This document shows positions 40,463 through 50,045 of a DNA stretch of 50,114 bases, one piece after another (the stretch's first letter is position 1; each line of letters opens with the position of its first letter). Both the position numbers and the translations under genes were made by a program. The stretch comes from JBGSUE01 sp041753515 (GTDB taxonomy: Bacteria; Patescibacteriota; Microgenomatia; UBA10105; UBA927). The notes beneath the pieces were generated by a model. The model was given only the letters and a program-made list of their open reading frames with translations, was not told the DNA's origin and did no database searches. The stretch spans positions 1 through 50,114 of the forward strand of contig JBGSUE010000006.1 in NCBI GenBank assembly GCA_041753515.1. The letters are read 5' to 3'.

Positions 40463-41429
40463 ACATATTGCCATAGTCGGTATGAAAGGAATGCCTACGG
40501 AATTTGCGGGCACAAGCGGCGTGGAGTTTTATGCGGAAAACAAAGCATTATCACTAATAAAACATGGTAAAAAAATTGACTGTTATGTCCGCAGCTGGGC
40601 AACACCGAAAACCCTGAAAGAATATAAAGGCATCCGGCTTATTCATATCCCGACCATCAACACCAAGCATTTTGATGCATTCTTCCATTCACTATTTTCC
40701 ACCCTCCACTCACTATTAACCATATCAGACACTGTTTGGTATCACGCCAGCGGCCCGGCACTCTTTTGCTGGATTCCGAAGATGTTTGGGAAAAAAATTA
40801 TAGTCACGATCCATACGCTTGAATGGAAACGGGATAAATGGGGTCCGGTTGCCCGGTTTGTATTGAAGCTGGGTGAATGGATTGGGTCTAAAACAGCAGA
40901 TGTACTCGTTGCCGCATCAGAAGACTTGCAACAATATCTGCAAGAAAAATATAAACGCGTCTGTATTCTTGATCTACCAGATATCAAGCCATTCCAAAAG
41001 ATTAATCCGGAAATTATTACAAACAAATATGGCCTGAGAGGCAATGATTATATTCTCTATTTGGGCAGGTTCGTACCGGAAAAACGTATCGAGTGGATCA
41101 TCCGAGCCTATCAGGAAATTCAACCGAAAGGCATAAAACTGGTGCTTGCCGGCGGCTCAAGCCACACGGATCAATATGTTAAAAAATTATACAACCTGTC
41201 AACGAACCCCGAACAACGAACCCCGAACCAAGTAATCTTCACCGGCTATATATTTGGGAAAGAAAAGCAGGAACTTTTAACCAACTGCAAACTGTTCGTC
41301 CTCCCCTCTTCTGTGGAGGGAAGCCCGGTAGTTCTTAGGGAAATCTTGGCTCGAACACCGAGACTGGTTTATTCAGAAAGTAACTATACAGGGTTTAAAA
41401 GTCAACTTCTCAAAGCATTAAAACAATGA
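40437..41429 (+). CDS. Glycosyltransferase family 4, C-terminally short
   Basis: 330 residues. The N-lobe IAIVGMKGMPTEFAGTSGVEFYAENKA and C-lobe YILYLGRFVPEKRIEWIIRAYQE, VIFTGYI, LFVLPSSVEGSPVVLREILA are GT-B/GT4 features with the catalytic EGxxxxxxE. The chain ends about 30 residues after this Glu, so the last helices of the fold are missing or degenerate. Two repeat-derived stretches lie in frame: HSLFSTLHSLL (40686-40726) and STNPEQRTPN (41201-41230). It overlaps the previous gene by 26 bp and the next by 4 bp. Confidence 0.85.
   Translation: MKNVWSSSKHIAIVGMKGMPTEFAGTSGVEFYAENKALSLIKHGKKIDCYVRSWATPKTLKEYKGIRLIHIPTINTKHFDAFFHSLFSTLHSLLTISDTVWYHASGPALFCWIPKMFGKKIIVTIHTLEWKRDKWGPVARFVLKLGEWIGSKTADVLVAASEDLQQYLQEKYKRVCILDLPDIKPFQKINPEIITNKYGLRGNDYILYLGRFVPEKRIEWIIRAYQEIQPKGIKLVLAGGSSHTDQYVKKLYNLSTNPEQRTPNQVIFTGYIFGKEKQELLTNCKLFVLPSSVEGSPVVLREILARTPRLVYSESNYTGFKSQLLKALKQ
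40686..40726. repeat. Heptad arm in the GT4 gene (first)
   Basis: Plus-strand heptads CATTCAC, TATTTTC, CACCCTC, CACTCAC, TATTAAC, translated in frame. Confidence 0.65.
41201..41230. repeat. Heptad arm in the GT4 gene (second)
   Basis: AACGAAC, CCCGAAC, AACGAAC, CCCGAAC units, translated as STNPEQRTPN, just before the VIFTGYI strand. Almost perfect period 7. Confidence 0.8.
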
Positions 41430-42499
41430 GACATCAAGTAATTTTAGCTATTGCCTCTGCATGTTTGACATTGTTGTGTGTTGAGGTCGGTTTTCGTGCG
41501 TATGGCAGAATATATAGTGTTGATTTTCGTTTATATGCAAAAGAGTTAAAAAATTCCGACCGTCTTCCGGAAGATCTGTTTGGTGACCCGCTAAATTCCG
41601 GTGTGCAGGTGTTGGCCACAACATCCGATTTTTCTGTACTATACTCTGTTAATTCTCACGGATTACGAGACAGGGAACATTCATACGAAAAACCACCCGG
41701 CATTACAAGATTTGCAGTATTTGGTGATAGCTTCACCTTCGGTGAAGGAATTCCCTATGGAAAACGGTTCACCGATATTGCAGAAGAAAATCTGCCCGGC
41801 ACGGAAATACTCAATTTCGGCTATCCCGGTGCAGGGCTTGATAATATTGTGCCGTATATTTTTCGGGAAGGACTTCTGTACCGACCGGACTACGTTGTTG
41901 TTGTATTGAATAACCTGGTGACTGATCGTGGGGGTGCTGATTTAACCGATATTCTGAATTTTTCTGCCATAGACTCCGCGTATCTGGCGTCCGTGCGCGG
42001 CGCATCGACCGAGACGGCATACTTGCCCAGAAAAGATCCGTTTTTCAATTATTCGCCAAACATCCTTCAGCGCAATTCGTATCTTGCTAGCTATTTGTAT
42101 TACAAATATTCAATATATGAGCTTCGTGAGAAAATGAAGCAGTACGACAAGGAGTTTTGGGATGGGTATGCCCAATGCAGAAAATCTCCGGACTGCGACC
42201 GGATGCAACAAACGGACGTTACAGACCACACGATAAAAATATTAGACAAACTCAATGATGTATGCAGGCAATCCGGACACCAATTGGTGGCAATAAATAT
42301 CGACAGTGAGCCCTTAGTCCATTTTTATCAGACCGCCCCACCCTTCCCGTTTTTTGATTTGCATCAAAAACTGAAGGAAGAAAGCGCCAATTATCCGCTC
42401 ACTTTTACCTACGATCAGCACTATAATGAGAAAACCAACGAGTTTATCGGCAAAGAATTGACCGGGATAGTTGCCAACCTTATTCGAGATAAAAAATGA
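41426..42499 (+). CDS. SGNH/GDSL-like hydrolase, membrane-anchored
   Basis: 357 residues. The N-terminal anchor (VILAIASACLTLLCVEVGF) is followed by an SGNH-fold domain: block I FAVFGDSFTFGEG, block II ILNFGYPGAGLDN, and a late YDQHYNEKTNEF for the Asp-x-x-His pair. SGNH enzymes next to glycan genes usually add or remove O-acetyl groups on surface polysaccharides. Overlaps of 4 bp with both neighbours show one operon. A second SGNH gene follows. Confidence 0.85.
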   Translation: MRHQVILAIASACLTLLCVEVGFRAYGRIYSVDFRLYAKELKNSDRLPEDLFGDPLNSGVQVLATTSDFSVLYSVNSHGLRDREHSYEKPPGITRFAVFGDSFTFGEGIPYGKRFTDIAEENLPGTEILNFGYPGAGLDNIVPYIFREGLLYRPDYVVVVLNNLVTDRGGADLTDILNFSAIDSAYLASVRGASTETAYLPRKDPFFNYSPNILQRNSYLASYLYYKYSIYELREKMKQYDKEFWDGYAQCRKSPDCDRMQQTDVTDHTIKILDKLNDVCRQSGHQLVAINIDSEPLVHFYQTAPPFPFFDLHQKLKEESANYPLTFTYDQHYNEKTNEFIGKELTGIVANLIRDKK

Positions 42500-43533
42500 A
42501 CATAGATGAAAAAAATATAAAAAAAACAGCAATTGCACTCATTGTTTTTGAGTGGGTTGTGTTAGTGTCGGTATTTGGTTTTTTTCTTTATCAGAAGTAT
42601 AGCAAGAACGTATTGGGTGTAAGCGTGATGCGGATTAATAAGGAGAACGTGTCTTTCTCCCCCACTCAAGAACTGCCTCATTTTTATGAGTGGAAGCCCT
42701 ACGAGGAAATAGTACATGAGCGTGATTGGCTACCTAAAACCGTTATTGCTAACACAAACAGTGATGGACTGATTGGATCAGAAGAATATCCATTAAAAAA
42801 GCCCGAGGGCACACTTAGGATAATTGCTCTGGGAGACTCATTTACAGAAGGGCCTTTTGTTGAGGCCGATCAGACATATCCCGCACAACTGGAAAAAATG
42901 TTAAATCAATCAAATTCATGTCCACAAATAAAACATTATGAAGTGCTCAACTTTGGTGTTGGCGGTTATGATATTGAATATTCCGCCCATAGATTTATGA
43001 CCAAAGGTCTGAAATACAGGCCAGATTTAACGCTTTGGTTATTAAAAGATGATGATTTTTTCGATCTGACCGAGGAGTCGCTGAAACGGATTGATGACTA
43101 TACGAAAACAATTCCGGATGATGTGAAAAACGATATGACGAAATGGGAAAAATACAGCATGATAGACGACATTCTTCGCCCGACAGAAGTAAACTTATGG
43201 GAAAAATTGAACAACGTGGTTCGCAAGGAAATGCAGCAGGACATAGACCAAAAGCATTATTTTGCAACACAGAGTGCTGCGTTGAGAAATGTGTCCAAAT
43301 CAGTAAATTCTCCAATTCTTCTGGCAACTTTTGAGGATATTTGGAAAATACACGAAGCTAGAATGAAATCATGGGAAAGCGAAATGGACAACATCACCGT
43401 GTTTAAAGGTATACCCGTATTGGATCCAGGCTTTACATTTGAACCTTATGACGGTCACCCAAACGCAAAAGGGTATGAAATTATTGCTGAGCATGTTTTT
43501 ACATACATAAAAGAAATATTCTTATGCGAATAA
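42496..43533 (+). CDS. SGNH/GDSL-like hydrolase, membrane-anchored (second)
   Basis: 345 residues. The N-terminal helix is at about 12-32, then RIIALGDSFTEGPFV (block I Ser), VLNFGVGGYDIEYS (block II Gly) and YDGHPNAKGYEIIAEHV (Asp-x-x-His). It shares layout but little detailed sequence with the preceding gene, so the pair looks like an old duplication or two different O-acyl activities. It overlaps the following GT2 gene by 10 bp. Confidence 0.87.
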   Translation: MNIDEKNIKKTAIALIVFEWVVLVSVFGFFLYQKYSKNVLGVSVMRINKENVSFSPTQELPHFYEWKPYEEIVHERDWLPKTVIANTNSDGLIGSEEYPLKKPEGTLRIIALGDSFTEGPFVEADQTYPAQLEKMLNQSNSCPQIKHYEVLNFGVGGYDIEYSAHRFMTKGLKYRPDLTLWLLKDDDFFDLTEESLKRIDDYTKTIPDDVKNDMTKWEKYSMIDDILRPTEVNLWEKLNNVVRKEMQQDIDQKHYFATQSAALRNVSKSVNSPILLATFEDIWKIHEARMKSWESEMDNITVFKGIPVLDPGFTFEPYDGHPNAKGYEIIAEHVFTYIKEIFLCE

Positions 43534-44234
43534 AACAATTTAGCATTTCTGTGTTTTTTCCCTGTTATAACGATGCAAAAAGTATTGGCAGATTGGTGTT
43601 GGACACACACAAAACACTTAAAACCCTTACACAAGACTGGGAGATAATTGTAATCAACGATGGATCGATAGACACAAGCGGGCAGGTACTAATAAAAATA
43701 TCCCAAAAAATCCCACAACTCAAAATAATTACCCACGCTTATAATCAGGGTTATGGCGGTGCTTTGAGAAGCGGATTTAACGCGGCAACAAAAGATTTGA
43801 TTTTTTATACAGATGGTGATGGACAATATGATCCAGCAGAACTTTCTGTTTTGTTTTCGCTCATGACTGATGATGTAGATTTTGTGAATGGTATAAAAAT
43901 GGTTCGTCATGACCCAACATACCGCGTATTTATTGGCAATTTTTATAGTTATATTGCCCGTTGGCTATTTTGGTTGCCGGTATATGATGTTGATTGTGAT
44001 TTTCGACTCATTAGAAAATCCATCATTGATCAAATATCACTGAAGAGTAATAGCGGCACTATTTGTATTGAATTGGTAAAGAAGTGTCAATGTGCAGGAG
44101 CAAGGTTTCGGCAAGTTTCTGTGCATCATTTTGAGCGCAGGTTTGGGCAATCGCAGTTTTTCCGTCCGGAAAAACTTTTAAAAACACTGAAAGAATTTAT
44201 TCTACTTTGGTTTACTTTGACATTTTCACGCTGA
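43524..44234 (+). CDS. Glycosyltransferase family 2 (DPM1/polyprenyl-phosphate type)
   Basis: 236 residues. SVFFPCYNDAKSIGRLV, WEIIVINDGSIDTSGQVL, AYNQGYGGALRSGFNAATKDLIFYTDGDGQYDPAELSVLF and the acceptor-site block DVDCDFRLIRKS are the GT2 GT-A fold with both Asp motifs (NDGS, DGDGQYD). It lacks the C-terminal membrane helices some relatives have. It probably charges undecaprenyl phosphate with a sugar for the GT-C enzymes that follow. The methyltransferase gene starts 4 bp later. Confidence 0.92.
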   Translation: MRIKQFSISVFFPCYNDAKSIGRLVLDTHKTLKTLTQDWEIIVINDGSIDTSGQVLIKISQKIPQLKIITHAYNQGYGGALRSGFNAATKDLIFYTDGDGQYDPAELSVLFSLMTDDVDFVNGIKMVRHDPTYRVFIGNFYSYIARWLFWLPVYDVDCDFRLIRKSIIDQISLKSNSGTICIELVKKCQCAGARFRQVSVHHFERRFGQSQFFRPEKLLKTLKEFILLWFTLTFSR

Positions 44235-44238
44235 GCCT

Positions 44239-44973
44239 ATGGAAATACAAGAATATCGTAATATTTATCAGAATGAAGATACCCATGTATATTACCATCA
44301 AATACACCAACTTATTTTGGACCTAATAAAGTGTTATATTAGTCATCCGGCTAACTTAAAAATATTGGACGCGGGTTGTGGTACGGGATTACTTGGAGTC
44401 AAACTTAAAAAATACGGAGAAGTGGTAGGTATCGACATAAGCTCCCAAGCAATAAAATTTGCTAAAAAAAGAGGCCTGAATGTAAAAAAGGCTTCTATAA
44501 TGAAAATCCCCTACCCGGATAATAATTTTGATGTAGTGACAAGCGTAGATGTCCTCTATCATAAATGGGTCAGTGATGATGTGGGGGCACTGAGTGAGAT
44601 TCAAAGGGTTTTGAAGCCTGGGGGATTATTAATCATGAGACTTCCGGCCTATGAGTGGTTAAGGCGGCACCACGATAAAGTGGTATACACAAAGCATCGA
44701 TATGTAAAAAGAGAATTAAAAAAAATATTATCTATGGCAGGATATTCAATTTTAAAAATTACCTATATCCAGCCTCTATTCTTGCCCGTTTCAATATTCA
44801 CAGTAATTATTGAAAGATTATTTAATAATAAAATAACGTCGGATATAAGAAGAGTACCTAAGGTTGTTAATACTATTCTTAATCAGATTGCAAGATTAGA
44901 AATGAAGACAGTAAAATACTGTGATTATCCTTTTGGAATAGGATTACTGTCAGTAGCACAAAAACCTATGTAG
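44239..44973 (+). CDS. SAM-dependent methyltransferase, class I
   Basis: 244 residues. ILDAGCGTGLLGVKL is motif I (SAM loop), VVGIDISSQAIKFAKK motif II, NNFDVVTSVDVLYHKWVSDD motif IV, and LKPGGLLIMRLPAYEWLRRHHDK the post-motif. The last strand carries RYVKRELKKILSMAGY, common in glycan or lipid methyltransferases of CPR. The substrate is not predictable; context suggests sugar or lipid-linked glycan. The codon third positions are AT-rich, as in the rest of the right end. Confidence 0.88.
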   Translation: MEIQEYRNIYQNEDTHVYYHQIHQLILDLIKCYISHPANLKILDAGCGTGLLGVKLKKYGEVVGIDISSQAIKFAKKRGLNVKKASIMKIPYPDNNFDVVTSVDVLYHKWVSDDVGALSEIQRVLKPGGLLIMRLPAYEWLRRHHDKVVYTKHRYVKRELKKILSMAGYSILKITYIQPLFLPVSIFTVIIERLFNNKITSDIRRVPKVVNTILNQIARLEMKTVKYCDYPFGIGLLSVAQKPM

Positions 44974-44975
44974 TA

Positions 44976-46730
44976 TCAATTTATGGTAAATATGCGTACA
45001 TTATCTTTGTCATAAATCTGAAGAAAATTATTCCCTTTTTTATTTTCCAACGAATTTAATAAAATAAACTCCTCAATTTTTCCCCGTGCTATACCACAGG
45101 CCGGGTTTTCCATCCAGTCGTCATGAATAACCACCGTTGTTATGTTATTTTGTTTTAGTCTATATAAAAGAGTGTTAAATACACTGTTATCATGGATCGT
45201 ATTTGCTTTTTCAGAGCACCCAAACTGAATTAACTCATTATTTTCTTCGATAAAGCGTCTGGGATTATCAGAGTACGCCAACCAAACAACATACCCGTTT
45301 ACTATTGGTTTACCATAATACTGAGGATTTAAGTTATACATTGGTGGAAATACCGGATTATCATATGACAAGGGCAGGTCTAATACGGCTTTTGTATTTG
45401 TCTGAGAAACGACAGTATGATAGTTTTTTGACTCCAGAGTGTATGTATGAAAATTAACAGTTGTCCTTTCGAGTATTAAGAGTGCAATTGCCGTCAATAA
45501 AACCGTATTGCCTACTTTTTTAACTGTCATTCCCAATACAACCGCAAGAGCAATAATAAAATCAGTTATTATCTGAAACCGGCCTGGTTCATGTACAAAT
45601 GATAATACAGTATATTTGTATAGCAATGAGAACAACAAGAAAATGCCGGTTGTACGATTGTGTGAAACACCATAAATGATAAAAAAAACCAAAGCGACTG
45701 AAAGTATTTTTTTCCAGGCTTGTGGAATAAACCTGAAAAAGTAAATGAGAAGGATAATCTCCACATACCCCAAAAAACGCACAGAATCTATTCCACGCGC
45801 ATGAAAAAGTTCTGTACGCAGGCTTGGAATTAGTTGATATATAAAACCGGACAGAATTGATTTGGAGTAATCAGTCGGTATAACGTATGTCAAGAGATCA
45901 GAATATGCCGGCGCCGAGTCATAGCTGTTCTGATAGGTTATACTACTTTTTGAAAGAATATTATAAGCCATTATGTGCTTGTAAAAAAATAAAACAAAAA
46001 GCGCCGAGAAAACCAGAAACCCGATCACAATTTTTTGCCAATTGCTTATAATAATTTGGTATGAATTTCTTATAACAGGGAAGTTAAACACCGCAACGAA
46101 GGGAAGCATAATAAATATGCTTGCCATGAGAATAAGAATGCCCTGAAGTGTAGACAGGCACAACAACAGAAGGGAGATAATTGTGAAAAAGACATTACTC
46201 CACGATACGGCATTTTTGCGATAAATCAGAAGAATTGATGCAAAAAATAACGCATATCCGTACATTTGCATAATAACGGCATATGAGCCCGCACGGGAAA
46301 CAGTATAGTAGGAAAAAGCCCATATTATTGTGCCAATAATACTGACGAGAGCAGAATGGGAAATTGTTCTGAATAGTATATATGAACAAACAGCGTTTAA
46401 GGTAAGGACAAATAGAATGGTTGTATTATAGACAAATATTTCGTTATAAATCGTGCTCAAGTAACCCACCAATAATACAAATAATTTTGCATCAGATCCG
46501 GTATAAAGATCAAAACCAACAGGAAAATAATATTGATAAGAATAAGAAAACGGAGAAAATCCGTTTAGAATGTTATTTTTTATCTGTTGAGTGAAAGAAT
46601 AATACATCGTGTTATCCCCGTCGTCTCCGATCAGTTTGGTATTTAAATAGCGTACCGAAGGATATGTAAATAACACCGCGAGAAATCCAAAGAATATGAA
46701 TATGGTGGCAGTGTTGATATGGCTTTTCAT
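44976..46730 (-). CDS. Multispanning GT-C-like membrane protein
   Basis: 584 residues with about 12 membrane helices and a C-terminal external domain of about 170 residues (TKAVLDLPLSYDNPVFPPMYN). The first external loop carries LIGDDGDNTMYYSF, a DD-type acidic motif like that of GT-C sugar transferases. It is convergent with the methyltransferase (2-bp gap) and directly abuts the GT-C gene upstream, so they form one operon. Exact family is not recognised; role in glycan transfer is inferred. Confidence 0.68.
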   Translation of the reverse strand: MKSHINTATIFIFFGFLAVLFTYPSVRYLNTKLIGDDGDNTMYYSFTQQIKNNILNGFSPFSYSYQYYFPVGFDLYTGSDAKLFVLLVGYLSTIYNEIFVYNTTILFVLTLNAVCSYILFRTISHSALVSIIGTIIWAFSYYTVSRAGSYAVIMQMYGYALFFASILLIYRKNAVSWSNVFFTIISLLLLCLSTLQGILILMASIFIMLPFVAVFNFPVIRNSYQIIISNWQKIVIGFLVFSALFVLFFYKHIMAYNILSKSSITYQNSYDSAPAYSDLLTYVIPTDYSKSILSGFIYQLIPSLRTELFHARGIDSVRFLGYVEIILLIYFFRFIPQAWKKILSVALVFFIIYGVSHNRTTGIFLLFSLLYKYTVLSFVHEPGRFQIITDFIIALAVVLGMTVKKVGNTVLLTAIALLILERTTVNFHTYTLESKNYHTVVSQTNTKAVLDLPLSYDNPVFPPMYNLNPQYYGKPIVNGYVVWLAYSDNPRRFIEENNELIQFGCSEKANTIHDNSVFNTLLYRLKQNNITTVVIHDDWMENPACGIARGKIEEFILLNSLENKKGNNFLQIYDKDNVRIFTIN

Positions 46731-48353
46731 TTATGAGGGGACAATCGAGTCAATTTTATAAATTGTTACTTCGTCAGACTGATATATATAGCGTGAGGGG
46801 AGAAGATGCAGCAGATCAGAATAGGAATTTGGCATTTCCTTTTTTATAACAACAAAATATTTTGCACCCTGTTCTTTTTTCTCTTTTATAAACGGGTACA
46901 TATAACAATGCAGAGAATACATTAATCCTGTATCTTCTGAGACATTTTCCCGAAAAACAGTGCGGTATTCATACGGGCAATCCCCGCTTTCAACAAGCTC
47001 ACTATTAATTGGCCATCCTTGACGGTGAGTAAGATCCAGAAACGTAGGGTTTCTATAGTATCCTGTCGTGACAACCCTATCACCAGGTGAAATTATTTTA
47101 GTAATAGACGGTAATTCAGGGTAGTAAGGAACATCAGAGGCATACCAGACAGAAAATATTTGATATGACTGATAAAGATATGTTGCTGCGCCAAGTCCAC
47201 ACAACAGCAATATTCCAAAAAGACGCCCCCATCTATGGCTATGTATGTAAAAGCGTATCGAGTCAGTAATATAAAGAAGTGAGAGAGTAGTAAAAATGCA
47301 GATGAGCGGGACAAAAGGCAGTTGGTAATATTGGTGTTGCAGGTTTCCGTCTGTAACTATCAGCAAATACATGATACCCAGCACACCCCAAGCACCCATA
47401 AACCGTCTGAATTGATTAATGCAGGTACCCCATTTTAAATTTGTAAAATATAGAACACACCCGATTAACGAAAGCGTGAATCCCGTAAAGGTAAAGAGTG
47501 TATAAGAAAATCGTTCCATCAACATTGATCGTATGTATAGTAAATATCCTGATGACGGGGCACCTATAATGCTATACATATGTGCTTTTGGTAATGCCTC
47601 TGGGAAAAAATAAGTGTAATACGAAACCCATAAGACATACGGAGCGATCATAATTAGTCCGTATATGGCTATATATCTAAAAAGAATTTTTATATTGTTA
47701 TAAAATATTTTTCTGAGAGCATACAATTCCATCAACAGGAGCGGTGAATATATTAAATAATAAGGCTTAATTATTATCGAAATTGCCAGCGACAAAGAAG
47801 AGAGCGTGTAAACACTTTTTCGTTTTGTTTGGCGATTACTGATTAATAAAAGTACGTATAATGTAAAAAACATCAATCCGGTCATATCCGGAATAGTCGC
47901 TCTTCCGAAGAAATAGGAAACCGGGAACAAAGTAAACAACATTCCGCTCATAAATCCTGCGAATTTTGATTTAAAGATGTGTAAGGTTATAAGATATATA
48001 AAAATGGATGTGACGGAGGAAATAAATATAGTAACCAGTCTTGGTATCCAATTCTGGAATCCAAACAATTTGTATAGTAGTGCAACAGAATATTGGTAGA
48101 TAGGAAATTCCAAAAACATATACCGTTCGTAATTATCCGCAGGTAGAAGCTCATTTTGGCGCGGACGGAGAATGTTTGCATCCTCGAGAATATAGTTTTT
48201 AGCGACAGCCACAGTAATTGCCTGCCTCCACGCATGGACATCGATGGGGGGCGTATTGATCCGATAAAGTCTTACAGTAAAAGAAATTATAAAGAGAATC
48301 GTTGGAATAGCCCATGCGTTTTTTTTTAGGAGCGCGGGTTTGTATTTATACAT
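46731..48353 (-). CDS. GT-C glycosyltransferase, ArnT/PMT-like (GT39/83 type)
   Basis: 540 residues. The start is followed by TVRLYRINTPPIDVHAWRQAITVAVAKNY, where the Asp-His and Arg-Gln of the first loop match the ArnT/PMT_2 catalytic loop. About 11 helices follow, and a C-terminal soluble domain has VVTTGYYRNPTFLDLTHRQGWPINS. These enzymes transfer sugars from polyprenyl-phosphate donors outside the membrane. It is divergent from the last gene; the gap 48354-48446 shows AT-rich DNA only. Confidence 0.82.
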   Translation of the reverse strand: MYKYKPALLKKNAWAIPTILFIISFTVRLYRINTPPIDVHAWRQAITVAVAKNYILEDANILRPRQNELLPADNYERYMFLEFPIYQYSVALLYKLFGFQNWIPRLVTIFISSVTSIFIYLITLHIFKSKFAGFMSGMLFTLFPVSYFFGRATIPDMTGLMFFTLYVLLLISNRQTKRKSVYTLSSLSLAISIIIKPYYLIYSPLLLMELYALRKIFYNNIKILFRYIAIYGLIMIAPYVLWVSYYTYFFPEALPKAHMYSIIGAPSSGYLLYIRSMLMERFSYTLFTFTGFTLSLIGCVLYFTNLKWGTCINQFRRFMGAWGVLGIMYLLIVTDGNLQHQYYQLPFVPLICIFTTLSLLYITDSIRFYIHSHRWGRLFGILLLCGLGAATYLYQSYQIFSVWYASDVPYYPELPSITKIISPGDRVVTTGYYRNPTFLDLTHRQGWPINSELVESGDCPYEYRTVFRENVSEDTGLMYSLHCYMYPFIKEKKEQGAKYFVVIKKEMPNSYSDLLHLLPSRYIYQSDEVTIYKIDSIVPS

Positions 48354-48446
48354 GATATTTTTAAATACGGTAGATTACGTACTATTGTATGGTATATATT
48401 TACAGTATCACTATCTATTATTTTAACGAAAAATTCTGTATTTATC

Positions 48447-50003
48447 ATGTTCTTTTTTTCAACAGCCTTATTTTATTTAAAAATTGCATTGTTATTTCTT
48501 GTTCCGGGTCTTTTATTATTCCCAAAGTTCAAAAAAATATATGGTTTTTCACTTATATCAACCCTGTTTCTGTGCTGTGTAACTACCCTGGTGTTTTATG
48601 TAGTGATATTTCCCTGGTTTAAATTTTTTAATATCAGCCTCATACATTTTATATATGTTATTTGGATAACACTAATTCCTGCGATTGTATTTACTGCTAA
48701 AAAATTGTCCAGTTTTTTGTCAGAACCACTGCTAACTATATGTGTTGATGCATTGGTGGCAATTTATTTGTTTTTCTTATTAATGCCTATCTATTTACAA
48801 CAAATTGTACCTGCCGGTGCTGATATGGCAATGCATGGATACATAGCTAGACAGATATATGATAATAATGGATTTCCAGAATCATACGAACCCATTGTAC
48901 CGATAAAGACTTTTGGGAGCGCTCCGTATGGGTTTGGTGTGATAGCCGCAACGATATCATTAATAACTCAGGTGCCTATATATAAATCATTATTAATGAT
49001 GGTGATAGTCTCGTACTTTATTTTTTATTATTCGCTTTATGTAGTATTTTCTAATCGTTTTAATCAACCGACCGGAATAATCATATGTTTATTGTCTTTT
49101 GCATTATTCCATAATCTCTTATTCGTTATTGGGTGGGGCGGCATTCCAGGTATATTTTCGTTTGCATTATTAATGTTTGTTTATGATCAATATTTTTACA
49201 AAGGAAATAAGCACTCATTAGCATCATTAGCAGTAAGCGCCATATTTGTTTCAGCCGCATTATATATTCATATCATCCCGGTATATATTATTTTTTGTAT
49301 ATATAGTTTTCCGATTATGCATCGGGCATTTACAATATGGAAATTATTCGAATATAAAACACTACATATCGTCGGACTGACAACGGTATTATTTATTCCC
49401 TATATAGTCGGATTAAAGATCCCGTCACAATCAACATTAAGTGGAGTACATGAATGGCAGATGCAAATGGCACAATTCAATATTTCTGTATTTCATGATT
49501 GGTTTGTAGAGATTCCGAAATATTTCATTTTATCGTGGGGCTACCATTTTACCGGATTTATGTTTGGCATTTCAATTTTTGGGTTATTTGTATTCCATAA
49601 AATTTGGCAGCATTATTTAGCAATTTTTATTGGTGTACTCGTACTTATTAATACGCGGTATTGGTTATTGCCATTATCTGCTCTTTTATACCCGGACAGA
49701 ACTATGACGATTCTACTTTTACCTTGTTTGTATATCACTGCACATGTATTGAAATTATCCTTTAATAAGTTTCGATCGATAGAATCTAAATTATTAGTAC
49801 TTGGTATGTATGTTTGTATTTTTTTGATTTGTGCAGTGATTTTTCAACAGGGAATGATAAATTATAGGGAATTCTTATCTATTTCAAGGAATGAAAGCAA
49901 GGTGACATTAAACGATGTGGCCGTGATGAAATATTTATCTCAATTGGATGATTCAAATATTGTGGTTCTAAATAACTATGGGTCTTGCCCAGTTAAGCAC
50001 TAG
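48447..50003 (+). CDS. Multispanning membrane protein, probably truncated at its C-terminus
   Basis: 518 residues, about 12 helices; PAGADMAMHGYIARQIYDNNGFPESYEPI lies in the first large external loop and recalls GT-C proteins of CPR genomes. The last part, DDSNIVVLNNYG, looks like the start of an external domain, but the frame ends six residues later (SCPVKH, TAG at 50001-50003) inside an inverted repeat. The tail therefore appears cut by a rearrangement or insertion. Function is unknown, probably surface glycan assembly. Confidence 0.6.
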   Translation: MFFFSTALFYLKIALLFLVPGLLLFPKFKKIYGFSLISTLFLCCVTTLVFYVVIFPWFKFFNISLIHFIYVIWITLIPAIVFTAKKLSSFLSEPLLTICVDALVAIYLFFLLMPIYLQQIVPAGADMAMHGYIARQIYDNNGFPESYEPIVPIKTFGSAPYGFGVIAATISLITQVPIYKSLLMMVIVSYFIFYYSLYVVFSNRFNQPTGIIICLLSFALFHNLLFVIGWGGIPGIFSFALLMFVYDQYFYKGNKHSLASLAVSAIFVSAALYIHIIPVYIIFCIYSFPIMHRAFTIWKLFEYKTLHIVGLTTVLFIPYIVGLKIPSQSTLSGVHEWQMQMAQFNISVFHDWFVEIPKYFILSWGYHFTGFMFGISIFGLFVFHKIWQHYLAIFIGVLVLINTRYWLLPLSALLYPDRTMTILLLPCLYITAHVLKLSFNKFRSIESKLLVLGMYVCIFLICAVIFQQGMINYREFLSISRNESKVTLNDVAVMKYLSQLDDSNIVVLNNYGSCPVKH

Positions 50004-50045
50004 TACAATCTAAGTATTAGTGCGATAAACTGGACAAATATGACC
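49981..50045. repeat. Imperfect inverted repeat at the right end
   Basis: Arms GGTC, CCAGTT and GCACTA (49981-50002) are mirrored by TAGTGC, AACTGG and GACC (50018-50045). The repeat begins where the membrane-protein frame loses its expected sequence and contains its stop codon. It may be the end of a mobile element or an assembly junction. The remaining 69 bp to the window end show no gene. Confidence 0.55.
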
